A stretch of 64,000 nucleotides of DNA from Thiosocius sp942490985 (GTDB taxonomy: Bacteria; Pseudomonadota; Gammaproteobacteria; Chromatiales; Chromatiaceae). The translations under genes were made by a program, and so were the position numbers. This document shows, piece by piece, positions 53,812 through 62,577 of this stretch. The notes under the pieces are model-generated. The model was given only the letters and a program-made list of their open reading frames with translations, was not told the origin of the DNA and made no database searches. The stretch spans positions 186,001 to 250,000 of the forward strand of contig CALNYW010000007.1 of the NCBI GenBank assembly GCA_942490985.1, written 5' to 3'. Within the stretch, counting starts at the first letter, position 1, and the number at the start of each line of letters is the position of its first letter.

Positions 53812-55278
53812 ATGAAGCGTTTCATTGAGGGTGCCGACAGAGATCAGAGCACTTTGTTTCCCGAGCGGCTTGATGATTTCATCGCGGAAAACAACCCGGT
53901 CCGAGTCGTAGAGGCGTTCGTTGAGGCCCTGGATCTCAGTGCGCTGGGCTTTGCAGGTATTAATCCACACGTGACCGGCCGTCCGGCCTACCACCCATCG
54001 GTGCTGTTGAAGCTGTATATCTATGGCTATCTGAATCGCATCAATTCAAGTCGGCGTCTGGAGCGGGAGACGCAGCGCAACGTCGAGTTGATGTGGCTGA
54101 TTCAACGACTGTCACCAGATTTCAAGACGATTGCTGATTTTCGTAAGGACAATGGCAAAGCGATCCGCGGTGTGTGTCGTGAGTTTGTCGTGCTGTGCCG
54201 GCGCCTCGACCTGTTCACCGAGGCCATCGTCGCGATTGATGGTAGCAAGTTCAAGGCCGTCAACAATCGCGACAAGAACTTCACAGCGGCGAAGATGAAG
54301 CGGCGCCTGGAGCAGATCGACAAGAGTATCGCGCGTTACCTGGGGCAGCTCGACAGTGCTGACCATGAGGAGCCATCGATCGCAGAAGCTGCCAGCGAAA
54401 GGCTCAATGACAAGATCGCCGCACTGAAGGAGGAGATGCAGCGCCTGAAGGCGCTTGAGGCGGAGATGAACGCGGCGCCGGACAAGCAGTTATCGCTGAC
54501 GGATCCAGATGCACGCTCGATGAAGACGCGGGGCAACGGCATCGTCGGCTACAACGTCCAGACGGCCGTAGACGCGGAACATCACCTCATCGTCGCACAC
54601 GATGTCATCAATACCGGTAGTGACCGCCATCAGCTTGCGACGATGGCAAAGCAGGCGCATCAGGCAATGGGGGTTGAGAAGCTGACGGCCGTCGCTGATC
54701 GCGGCTATTACACGAGCGATGAGATTCTCGCCTGTGAGCAGGCTGGCATCACGCCTGTGCTGCCGCGACCCCAGACGGGGGACAAGCGGTCGAAAGGGCT
54801 ATTCGGTCGCGATCGCTTCCACTATCAGTCTGACAGCAACACGTATCGCTGCCCAGCTGGCGAATCGCTCATCTGGCGTTTCAGGTGTATTGAGGGCGGA
54901 CGCACACTCGATGTCTATTGGAGCTCGGCGTGTCCACATTGCCCGATCAAGGCACAGTGCACGCAGGGCGTTCAGCGTCGCATTAAACGCTGGGAGCATG
55001 AAGCGGTACTCGATGACATGCAGGCACGTCTCGATGCACATCCGGAATCGATGCGTGTGCGCAGGCAAACCGTGGAGCATCCGTTCGGGACGCTCAAGGC
55101 GTGGATGGGTGCCACACACTTTCTTACCCGGACACTTCCGCGTGTACGCACCGAGATGAGTCTGCATGTGCTTGCGTATAACCTGAAGCGAATGCTCGCG
55201 ATCTTGGGAATTCAGCCGCTCATGGCGGCATTGAGAGAGCTGGACCCTTCTGATTGGACAGTCAATGGACGACGATAA
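53812..55278 (+). CDS. IS1182-family transposase, C-terminus altered by IS3 insertion
   Basis: 488 residues. A DDE transposase with the N-terminal IS1182 signature (LFPERLDDFIAENNPVRVVE, GRPAYHPSVLLKLYIYGYLN). Catalytic residues are the Asp in IDGSKFKAV, the Asp in AVADRGYYTSDE and the Glu in QTVEHPFGTLKAW. A cysteine cluster, CPHCPIKAQC, precedes the last. The final codons (after about LMAALREL) come from the IS3 end, so the native tail of perhaps 20 residues is replaced; the catalytic domain is complete. ATG 53812 (MKRFIEGADRDQ) is preferred over a start five codons earlier. Confidence 0.92.
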   Translation: MKRFIEGADRDQSTLFPERLDDFIAENNPVRVVEAFVEALDLSALGFAGINPHVTGRPAYHPSVLLKLYIYGYLNRINSSRRLERETQRNVELMWLIQRLSPDFKTIADFRKDNGKAIRGVCREFVVLCRRLDLFTEAIVAIDGSKFKAVNNRDKNFTAAKMKRRLEQIDKSIARYLGQLDSADHEEPSIAEAASERLNDKIAALKEEMQRLKALEAEMNAAPDKQLSLTDPDARSMKTRGNGIVGYNVQTAVDAEHHLIVAHDVINTGSDRHQLATMAKQAHQAMGVEKLTAVADRGYYTSDEILACEQAGITPVLPRPQTGDKRSKGLFGRDRFHYQSDSNTYRCPAGESLIWRFRCIEGGRTLDVYWSSACPHCPIKAQCTQGVQRRIKRWEHEAVLDDMQARLDAHPESMRVRRQTVEHPFGTLKAWMGATHFLTRTLPRVRTEMSLHVLAYNLKRMLAILGIQPLMAALRELDPSDWTVNGRR

Positions 55279-55319
55279 GTGCTTCCTCCAAGATGAGCGA
55301 GACGCTCTGGAGAGAAGCA

Positions 55320-55628
55320 ATGAGACGGAAAAGACGAAACCATTCCCCTGAGTTCAAGGCCAAGGTTGCCTTGGCGGCGATCCAGGATGATTTGACGATG
55401 GCAGAGCTGGTCAAAAAGTTTGACGTGCATGCCAATCAGATCTCCGACTGGAAGAAGCAGTTGCTGAACAGCGCGCCCGATGTCTTTGGCAAGGTCGCGA
55501 AGAAGGCGGAGGAGTCAGCGGAAACGGTCCAAGAGCTGCATGCCAAGATCGGTCAGCTGACGATGGAGAATGATTTTTTAGAACGCGGGCTCGAACGGAT
55601 TCACGGGCCCAGAGGAAAGAAATGGTAG
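55320..55628 (+). CDS. IS3-family transposase OrfA
   Basis: 102 residues. It has the N-terminal DNA-binding helix-turn-helix (HSPEFKAKVALAAIQDD, VHANQISDWKKQLL) followed by a leucine-zipper helix (VQELHAKIGQLTMENDFLE) for multimerisation. A ribosome site (GGAGAG) precedes the ATG. It overlaps orfB by 7 bp at an A-rich GGAAAGAAATGG sequence, where a -1 ribosomal frameshift would give the OrfAB transposase. Confidence 0.92.
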   Translation: MRRKRRNHSPEFKAKVALAAIQDDLTMAELVKKFDVHANQISDWKKQLLNSAPDVFGKVAKKAEESAETVQELHAKIGQLTMENDFLERGLERIHGPRGKKW

Positions 55629-56446
55629 ATCGGAAGGACCCGTTACCGGTGACGCGGCAATGCGCGTTACTGGATCTGCCACGCTCGACGTTTTATCACG
55701 TGCCCAAGCCGGTCTCCGATGAGGAGCTTGCGCTGATGGCGCTGATCGACCGCTGTCACCTCAAACACCCGTTCTATGGCAGTCGACGGATCCGCGACTG
55801 GTTGGAGGATCAGGGACATCGGGTGAATCGCAAGAAGGTCCAGCGCCTGATGCGCACGATGGACCTGACGGCACAGTATCCGAAGCGCAATCTGAGCCTG
55901 GCGAATCAGGCGCACAAGGTCTATCCGTACCTGTTGCGGGATCTCACCATCGATCGTCCGAATCAGGTCTGGGCAACGGACATCACGTATATCCCGATGG
56001 CCCGGGGCTTTGTTTATCTGGTCGCGATCATGGACTGGTACTCGCGCAGGGTGTTGTCGTGGCGCGTGTCCAACACCTTGGATACCAGCTTCTGCGTTGA
56101 GGCCCTGGAGGAGGCGATAGATATAAATGGCACCCCAGAGATCTTCAACACCGACCAGGGCAGCCAATTCACCAGTGAGGACTTCACCGGCGTCCTCAAG
56201 CAGCACGGTATCCGCATCAGCATGGACGGCAAGGGCCGGTGGGTCGACAACGTGTTTGTCGAGCGCCTATGGCGCAGTGTGAAGTATGAGGAGGTGTACC
56301 TGAACGCCTATGACAGCATCGCCGCAGCGCGGGTATCACTGGGCCGTTACTTCGATTTCTACAACGCCGAGAGACGGCACCAATCGCTTGACCGGCGCAC
56401 GCCGGACAGCGTGTACTACGAAACTGCTGCCAAGCTGGCGGCTTGA
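55622..56446 (+). CDS. IS3-family transposase OrfB (rve integrase core)
   Basis: 274 residues. HTH_21 region at about 45-100 (HPFYGSRRIRDWLEDQGH) and an rve catalytic core with the DDE triad: Asp in WATDITYIP, Asp in NTDQGSQFTS and Glu in VFVERLWRSVKYEEVY. It ends NAERRHQSLDRRTPDSVYY, typical of the family. It is likely made as a fusion with OrfA by frameshifting. All key residues are present. Confidence 0.95.
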   Translation: MVDRKDPLPVTRQCALLDLPRSTFYHVPKPVSDEELALMALIDRCHLKHPFYGSRRIRDWLEDQGHRVNRKKVQRLMRTMDLTAQYPKRNLSLANQAHKVYPYLLRDLTIDRPNQVWATDITYIPMARGFVYLVAIMDWYSRRVLSWRVSNTLDTSFCVEALEEAIDINGTPEIFNTDQGSQFTSEDFTGVLKQHGIRISMDGKGRWVDNVFVERLWRSVKYEEVYLNAYDSIAAARVSLGRYFDFYNAERRHQSLDRRTPDSVYYETAAKLAA

Positions 56447-56851
56447 CCCGAGGATGCACTTATCGCGCTGTCCAATTTTCGGGGTCCACTTCTGAGGGCC
56501 TGAAGGCCCGTATCCTGCGAAAACCGCCGTCTTGGGGCGGTCCTATGGAGGCTTAAGAGCCGTTTCCATGATGTGCGAGATCAGATCCGTGAAGTCGGCA
56601 GTGAGCAGCTAACAGCGCCTCAGCCGGTGCTGACGGTCTCAGCTGGGCTCTTGGCCATCGTTAAACCATCCAAAAGTGTTTTCACACGGCCTGGGCCGCC
56701 AAGAGACGAAACGGCAGGTCTGAGTGGAGAGCCTGAACGCAATGCTCGGACATGGGTCCGTAACCAACACCAAGCCGTGAAAACAAATTATCGCTGAGTC
56801 AGGCAGTTCCCAACGCACTGCAGTCATGAGCGCCCCACCGCTCCTCAAGCC

Positions 56852-57873
56852 CTACCTGGACAGGTCAACATCCTCACCGCTGGCCGTTATCTCTGCGGTA
56901 CGTACGTCAAGATAATCATAAAAACTTTCAGGGTACTGGTCGTAGTGACGCTCGCCGACGTAGCGCAGTACCTCCTCAAAGTGATACGTGTAAAGCACAC
57001 TAGTGATGCGCGTCACTTCTTTGCCCCGATCAAAAAGCACGATGCTCGGCCGGTAGACCAAACCCAGTTGCTCGGCGTAGGCCCTCGGCGTGGTCAGGTT
57101 GCCCGCTACGTCAACGATGGACTGTTCCGACAGCGCATCCAGGCGCACAAAGGTGTAGTTCTCCAGAACCTCCCTTACCTCAGGGCGGCTGAGGTGGCCA
57201 TCGTGTAAGGCGTCGCAGTCAAGGCAGGATTTGTCCTCAAAAATCACCGCCAATGGCTCATTGGCTACCGACTTGAGGTCGTTCACCGCTGTCAACTGCG
57301 GGTTTTCGCGAAAGTTGTAAACGAGTTCTTTCCGCGCATCGACATATTTTGACAACGATGTCTTCAGATAGGCCTTCTCCTGCACGTAGTCCAACACGTG
57401 TTTGAAATCCGGCACAGAACGATACCCATTTACGCGCGCCACCACCTTATTCTCTGGTTGAGGAAAACAACGGTCGGGGTGTACATCACATTCAATCTGA
57501 CAGCCAGTTCCTTTTCCCTAAGACTGGTCTCTTCATTTAGCGCCACTTCACGATCGCCCTTGATGTTGATGGCAATCACATCGAAGTTCTGCTTGATGAA
57601 GTCCTTGTAAGGCGCTTGCTTGAAGTTCTCCTCAGTCATTCTGTAGCAGTAAGGACACCCATTCAGGTGCATGAATAGCATCACATGTCTATTAGCCTGC
57701 GCTGCCTCATCCACGTCCTCGGCAATATCCAGGAAACTCTCTTTGAACCAGGCAGGATGCTCTGACATCTGGCCGCCGACCACCTTGCCAGTTGTAGCGT
57801 TTGCCGCCACGCCTCCTACGACAAACCAAGTGAGCATCAAGCCCATTAACAACGACCGCATATGATTCACCAT
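56852..57873 (-). pseudogene. SoxW-like protein with two thioredoxin folds, frameshifted
   Basis: Two frames form one exported thiol-disulfide protein of about 340 residues. It starts at 57873 after AAAGGGGA, and a signal peptide follows (LMGLMLTWFVVGGVAANA). The first thioredoxin domain has the active site HLNGCPYCYRM and then VIAINIKGDREV and MYTPTVVFLNQ, the pattern of SoxW, which keeps sulfur-oxidation proteins reduced. The frame then breaks at CAGAGAATAAG near 57445; restoring one base gives Q-E-N-K-V-V-A-R-V-N-G-Y. The second domain has DKSCLDCDAL (CxxC) and YRPSIVLFDRGKEV. No sox genes are adjacent. Confidence 0.78.
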
Positions 57874-58247
57874 GTTCGAAGCGTCCCCTTTCAGCACCGT
57901 CATATCTTGGCATTCTCGAATGCTACCTGCTTCGCAAATGAATTCCAGGTTGCGCAGGATGTCATCGTACTTCAGTCCGTCCGTATTGGCAGTTCTCCGG
58001 TCGATACCGGCGTTGTACCTCGCACGTTTTCGGCAAAACGTCGCATGTCCTCGATGTACAACGTCCACTCGCGTCGATCACCAATCAGCGGGGGCACCGC
58101 GATGGCAGCCGCAAGACCAACCCGGGAGCCATAGCTTCCCTGGTCGGAATGAGCTGCTATATTCTGTGAAGGTAAACCATGAGCACGCTATGCGGCTTTC
58201 TGGAACTCCTGCTCGATCTATAACAACGATGCCGCTGGAGGGAAACG

Positions 58248-58436
58248 ATGCGAATATCAAGGTCCTTATTTCTCAGCGGTATCTTCTTCAGTCTCGGCTT
58301 TGCCGCGAGCATGGTCGAAGCCCAAACGTCGATCACGATCGCCACCGTGAACAACGACGACATGATCCGGATGCAGGCGCTGTCGGCAAACTTCACCACT
58401 GAGCGGTCGGCAGAACCCTGGGTTAATGCGTTCTGA
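58248..58436 (+). pseudogene. N-terminal stub of a polyol ABC transporter substrate-binding protein
   Basis: 62 codons. The signal peptide (RSLFLSGIFFSLGFAASMVEA) is followed by TSITIATVNNDDMIRMQALSANF, which I recognise as the start of sorbitol/mannitol-type periplasmic binding proteins (about 430 residues in full). After this the reading diverges and stops, so about 85% of the gene is missing. A ribosome site (GGAGGG) precedes the ATG. No permease or ATPase follows. It is probably a remnant left by a deletion during IS-related rearrangement. Confidence 0.7.
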
Positions 58437-58476
58437 GTCGTAACGATCCGCGCCGACTTACCTTGTGGAAACCCGG

Positions 58477-58920
58477 TCAAGATGACGTAATCAACTCACG
58501 TTCCGGATCCAGGCCATGAAGACGCATCTTAAGAAACAATTCTTTTGCTTCGCCGTAGCGTTTAAGCATACGCCGCAGGCCTTCGGGTTGATCTGTGGCG
58601 TTTGGAAACTCCATCCAGTCGACGCCATCGATTGCCTGAAACCCCATACTCCATTGTTCAAACTGAGGAGTATCGACCTGCTCCTCAAATAATACGCTGA
58701 GATCACGATGACGATCGTCACGCGCAATGCGACTGAAGACGTGACGCACTACGTCCTCTTTTCCTTCCAGCACCTGCAGAAAATTCCCACCGTCAAACAA
58801 CAACAGGCCAGTGATCTCTGCTCCCTGATTGTTGCGCCGAGCAACTGTTAGTATCTCAAGGAGATCATCACGCAGCATTTGCTTAGTGGCTGTGCTGACA
58901 TACCCAAGCTGAAATGGCAT
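58477..58920 (-). CDS. Stand-alone BLUF-domain blue-light photoreceptor
   Basis: 147 residues. BLUF domains bind FAD and switch on blue light through a Tyr-Gln hydrogen-bond network. From ATG 58920, which follows GGGGAAG, the key residues fall at Tyr7 (LGYVSTA), Asn31 (RRNNQGAEITGLLL) and Gln49 (GNFLQVLEGKE), and QWSMGF carries the Trp/Met pair. After the domain (about 1-95) only a helical cap (LRRMLKRYGEAKELFLKM) remains, so there is no enzymatic output in the same chain; it should act by protein-protein contact, as in PixD or YcgF-like systems. No partner is adjacent. Confidence 0.93.
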   Translation of the reverse strand: MPFQLGYVSTATKQMLRDDLLEILTVARRNNQGAEITGLLLFDGGNFLQVLEGKEDVVRHVFSRIARDDRHRDLSVLFEEQVDTPQFEQWSMGFQAIDGVDWMEFPNATDQPEGLRRMLKRYGEAKELFLKMRLHGLDPERELITSS

Positions 58921-59070
58921 CGCATCTTCCCCAGCGAATCGGTTTTTGCTTCTGCAGGATGCTATGCGGAGAAACGCCGCGACGTGTTGGCCCAGGTCAA
59001 ATGAAACGGCCACCTGTTCTGGTGGCTTTCCTCGTTCTGCTTACTAGCACTGTCGGCTAGAAGCCGTCAC

Positions 59071-59835
59071 TCACGGTCGGGCTGGTTCTGCGTCATATCG
59101 CCAAGACGATTGATCATAGCGGTCCCAGCGGCCATCCTGGCGCTCCCGTGCCTCGAAGTTGTAAGGCGCCTCCCGCCATCTCTTGACATCGTCAGTGTGT
59201 GAGTCGAGAAGAAAAGTGCCGCGGGTCGTATCAACCGTCAGCACACAATGTGAGGTCATATGCGTTCGATCGGCTACGAAGGTAAGACGCATCGAACCGC
59301 GTGGGTATCCCTGGCGAGACAGACGGGACCGCTTTTCGAGCGCCAGGTCTTCACAGTCGCCGTACCCTGAAGTCGGCAGGCTCCAATAGTCCTCGATCCC
59401 GTGGTTGTCGATATCGCGCGCGAACCGGATCTCGTGATTTACGGTTCGGGAAACATCCCGTAGCGCCGCCATCAACTCCAGGCTGTATGTCGCAACCCCC
59501 GTTCCGGTGAGCCGACACTCATCGGGTTTGCGCCGACAGAAATCGGCGTAGGGTGGATAGGCTGGCGCCACCCGCATGACCGGAAGGTTGAGGCCCGGGA
59601 GGTCGCTAGCCTGCCCGGCGGATAAGTACCCGGGCAAGGCCAGCAGCAGGGTTGCCTGCAAAACCAAACGGCGGCCACCTACCGTGTCCGCCGTCAAAAA
59701 CGATGTCGATCGCGATGTGGGATCCAAAAACTCAATACCCTCGAGTGGTCGATCGGTTGATTTGTAGCGAAGGAAAGAGGGCCAAGAAGTGATAGATCGA
59801 GGTGAAGAGCTTAACAAGGTCTTCAACTTCAACAT
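59071..59835 (-). CDS. Transglutaminase-like cysteine peptidase (BTLCP/LapG family)
   Basis: 254 residues in the longest frame. The family includes LapG, the periplasmic protease that releases LapA-type adhesins. A Cys-His-Asp triad is visible: Cys161 in GYGDCEDLALEK, with flanking acidic residues like those that bind calcium in LapG, His196 in MTSHCVLTVD and Asp211 in LLDSHTDD. A hydrophobic export signal (LVLQATLLLALPGYLSAGQA) begins only at about residue 57, so the true start may lie inside the frame (a TTG near 59697 is possible). No LapD-type receptor or LapA adhesin is in the window. It is on the same strand as the electron-transfer operon but 42 bp after the preceding small gene. Confidence 0.85.
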   Translation of the reverse strand: MLKLKTLLSSSPRSITSWPSFLRYKSTDRPLEGIEFLDPTSRSTSFLTADTVGGRRLVLQATLLLALPGYLSAGQASDLPGLNLPVMRVAPAYPPYADFCRRKPDECRLTGTGVATYSLELMAALRDVSRTVNHEIRFARDIDNHGIEDYWSLPTSGYGDCEDLALEKRSRLSRQGYPRGSMRLTFVADRTHMTSHCVLTVDTTRGTFLLDSHTDDVKRWREAPYNFEARERQDGRWDRYDQSSWRYDAEPARP

Positions 59836-59876
59836 AACCCATGTATGTTGAGGCCGGGCAGGTCAAAACATCATGT

Positions 59877-60302
59877 CTAAAGCGGCACCGACTGGGGGTA
59901 AGGCCACGAGTGTGGGATGAGCTCATCGCGCAACAGGGCGGACAGCCTGATCTCGTCACTCGCGTCCGACGCGATATGGAACGAGAGGCGAAGCCCGGGG
60001 GACTGCGCATACATCATGATGTACTGGGTGATCATCTCGTAGACCAGCCGCTGCACGGCGATGGGCAGGTGATCGATCGTCCCATTCGGCTCCTGCTGCA
60101 ACTGATCCAGCGCGGTGAAGAGGTCCTTCTCGAAACGGCGCCTGACCGGCGTCTCCTTCATCTGTGGGATACGCCCCGCGAACAGACGTTTGAGCAGCCG
60201 GACCAGTTGTTCCATCGCCTCGTCACTGGTCATCGGCTGAGCCGATACGGGCGGGTCGACAGATATCGCCAAGCCACGTCGGTCCGGCGGCCGGTTGTCC
60301 AC
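59877..60302 (-). CDS. Uncharacterised protein at the end of the electron-transfer operon
   Basis: 141 residues, no recognised family. The N-terminus is disordered and Pro-rich, then a helical region follows (SDEAMEQLVRLLKRLFAG, FEKDLFTALDQLQ, IAVQRLVYEMITQYIMMYA). There is no signal peptide, transmembrane segment or cysteine. It begins 5 bp after the nrfD-like stop on the same strand, so it is probably part of that operon and may be an assembly or accessory factor (inference from position only). Confidence 0.6.
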   Translation of the reverse strand: MDNRPPDRRGLAISVDPPVSAQPMTSDEAMEQLVRLLKRLFAGRIPQMKETPVRRRFEKDLFTALDQLQQEPNGTIDHLPIAVQRLVYEMITQYIMMYAQSPGLRLSFHIASDASDEIRLSALLRDELIPHSWPYPQSVPL

Positions 60303-60306
60303 ACTG

Positions 60307-61588
60307 TCACGCGGTTCGATTCGAATCCAGCGGGCCGCTGGCTACCGGCCTGGCTATCGTCTCACCGCCGCCACCCGAAATGGCCGGCGCCGGGACGCCG
60401 GGCATCCTGACTCGCCCCAGTTCGATGGCGACACCGCCGCGTACCAGGATGGTGAAGACAAAGGCACCCAGGGCATAGATGCCGAGCGAAACACCGATCT
60501 CCTTCATCGTCGGACTGTATTCGAAGATCTCCCCGAGCGGGGTCGGGATGAAACCGGTCACGACCAGCCCCATACCCTTCTCTATCCAGATCCCGACAAA
60601 GCCGAGGATACAGGCGATGGTCAGCGTCACCATGTTGGTTCGCGTCTTGTGGATCATCAGCAGCAGGACGGCAACGACGTTCAGCCCAACCGCGGTCCAG
60701 ATCCATGCCTTGAGCGCATCAAACCCGTTGAGGCCCAGGAACAGGTAATGCATCGACGCCCCATGCTCCGTTTGGTGGTAAAAATCTGTAAAGATCTCGG
60801 AGATGACAAAGTAGAGGTTGATCTGCATGGCTACCGCCATGATCAGGCCAGCATGGCGATCACGCTCTGCTGACCGGGTAGTCGGTGAGGCGGCGGATCA
60901 CCTGCAGCGCGACGATCATCAGCGCCGGACCGGCGGTAAAGGCGGAGGCGATGAACGCGGGGCCAGCAGCGAGGTGTGCCAGAAGGGCCGGGCGACGTTG
61001 GAGGAAAACACCCAGGCCGTCACCGTGTGGATGGAGATCGCCCAGAACATGGCGATCAGGACGAAGAAATAGCGGCGGATGTCCGGTGTCTTGCCCTGAT
61101 AATGGCGCCAGAGGATATACATGGGTATCGCCAGGTTCAGCAGCAGATAGCCGTTGAGCACGACGATGTCCCAGGCCAGCATGGAATTGGGCCAGTTGAA
61201 ACGGCCGAGCAAAGGCACATGTGCCAGAAGCGATCCAGGCGCCCGATGTCCACCGTCACGAAGGCCATGGCCACGAGCACGGCGGCACCGCCATGCCCTC
61301 ACCGATCAGCACCACCGACTTGACGTCGCGGTGGAAGATATAGGCAGGGACCACCAGCAGCACGGAGGCGGCGGCGATGCCCACGAAGAAGGCGAAGTTC
61401 GCGATGTAGAAACCCCACGACACCTGGTCGCTCAGACCGGTGATGACCAGCCCATGGCGTAACTGGTCGCTATAGTTCCAGCCTCCCACCAGCATGAGCA
61501 GCAGCAGGCAGCAGATCCAGACCCAGTAGGCCGGTCCACCGCGCAGTGCAGCACCCAGCCCGTCCTTGGTGAAGTGCAGGAAGCTCAC
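60307..61588 (-). pseudogene. NrfD-family quinol-interacting membrane subunit, frameshifted
   Basis: A polytopic membrane protein that in NrfD/DsrP/PsrC complexes exchanges electrons with the quinone pool. It starts with GTG 61588, overlapping the Fe-S gene stop (GTGA). Membrane segments are readable in different frames: YWVWICCLLLLMLVGG and FYIANFAFFVGIAAASVLL; then LNGYLLLNLAIPMYILW and FVLIAMFWAISIHTVTAW; then IMAVAMQINLYFVISEIF and further helices to the end. At least four frame changes are needed (about 61285, 61215, 60962, 60855). With these repaired the length is about 425 residues, normal for the family. Confidence 0.8.
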
Positions 61589-62577
61589 GACCGTGCCCTG
61601 GCTTCGTCGGTGTAGTACCAGAACTTGGGCTCGGTGCCCAGGTCCTCCTTCAGGCGAAACACGGTCTTGTTCTCGAGGATGTAGCGGATCTCGCTGTCCG
61701 GGTCGAGCAGATTGCCGAAGACCCGTGCGCCGGTCGGGCAGGCCTCCATGCAGGCCGGCTGGCGGCCCTTGCGCGTGCGTTGAGTACAGAAGTGACACTT
61801 CTCGACGACACCCTTCATCCTCGGCCGGTTACCGATGTAGTTCGTCACCGGATTGATCTCTTCGGACGGGATCTGCGGCTCGGTCCAGTTGAAATGGCGG
61901 GCCCAGTAAGGGCAGGCCGCCATACAGTAGCGACAACCGATGCACCAGTTGTAATCGATGACCACGATGCCATCGTCGTCCATCCAGGTGGCCTCGACAG
62001 GACAGGCGGTGACACAGGGCGGATTGTCACACTGCTGACACTGTACCGGCATATACCACTTGCCCTCGGTCGGCACGGTCTCCGGATCATAGTAGTGGTC
62101 GGCACTCTCGAGGCTGCGGTCACCCTGGTCCAGTTCGAGCACGCGGATGTACTGTATCTGTGAGTCGCGCCCCAGATTGTTCTCCTTGACACATGCCGAG
62201 ACGCAATCGCGATAGCCGCGACACTTCGATAGGTTCAGTGCATAGCCAAAGTAGGTACCGGGAATCGGCTTGGTATCTTCGCAATGGATATCCACGGCAA
62301 ATTTCCTGCCGGCCTTGCGTTCGATGCGTTCAAGCGCGGAACGCATCTCCTCGTCGCTCATACGCACATAGTGATCCTGGAACAGGTCGCCCAGAGTATC
62401 CATGAAAGAGGAGCCGCCCCAGGCAGGACTGCCCGTGGCCTTACCGATACCGGAAGTGGCAGCTGCGCCGGCCACGCCGACCATGCCCAGCTTCTGGAAG
62501 AATCGACGACGGGCAAGATCGGTGGTCTCAGTCGCCTGCTCCTGCCGCTCGCCTGTCCGGCCCGTATCGTCAGTCAT
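61585..62577 (-). CDS. 4Fe-4S ferredoxin-type electron-transfer subunit (NrfC/DsrO-like), Tat-exported
   Basis: 330 residues. The N-terminus carries a twin-arginine signal, RRRFFQKLGMVGVAGAAA. Four cysteine clusters bind [4Fe-4S] centres: CRGYRDCVSAC, CQQCDNPPCVTACPVEA, CIGCRYCMAACPYWA and CHFCTQ...CMEACPTGA. In the first, the second Cys of the usual CxxCxxCxxxC is Tyr, so that centre may be altered. ATG 62577 follows GGAGG and overlaps the end of the tetraheme gene by 8 bp; the stop overlaps the nrfD start. It probably relays electrons between the cytochromes and the NrfD membrane subunit. Confidence 0.92.
   Translation of the reverse strand: MTDDTGRTGERQEQATETTDLARRRFFQKLGMVGVAGAAATSGIGKATGSPAWGGSSFMDTLGDLFQDHYVRMSDEEMRSALERIERKAGRKFAVDIHCEDTKPIPGTYFGYALNLSKCRGYRDCVSACVKENNLGRDSQIQYIRVLELDQGDRSLESADHYYDPETVPTEGKWYMPVQCQQCDNPPCVTACPVEATWMDDDGIVVIDYNWCIGCRYCMAACPYWARHFNWTEPQIPSEEINPVTNYIGNRPRMKGVVEKCHFCTQRTRKGRQPACMEACPTGARVFGNLLDPDSEIRYILENKTVFRLKEDLGTEPKFWYYTDEARARS

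Larger units (their letters stand above)
55241..56488 (+). mobile_element. IS3-family element nested in IS1182
   Basis: Ends TGGACCC...TTGGACAG at 55241 and the complement TGGACCCC...TTGGACAG ending at 56488, with TG...CA termini. It encloses overlapping orfA and orfB. No matching 3-4 bp target duplication was found. Confidence 0.85.
53747..56697 (+). mobile_element. IS1182-family element interrupted by an IS3-family element
   Basis: Inverted ends of about 22 bp, with 20 matching, face each other at 53747-53768 (GGCCCAGGCTGTGTGAAAAC) and 56676-56697 (complement GGCCCAGGCCGTGTGAAAAC). The left part encodes an IS1182 transposase; the right part continues after the IS3 element. Removing the 1,248-bp IS3 insertion would leave an element of about 1.7 kb, the usual size for this family. 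Confidence 0.85.

Noticed and set aside
58857..58920. Longer start for the BLUF gene at 59013
   Set aside because: The BLUF fold begins directly at MPFQLGYVS, which has a good ribosome site; the 31 extra codons match nothing in the family.
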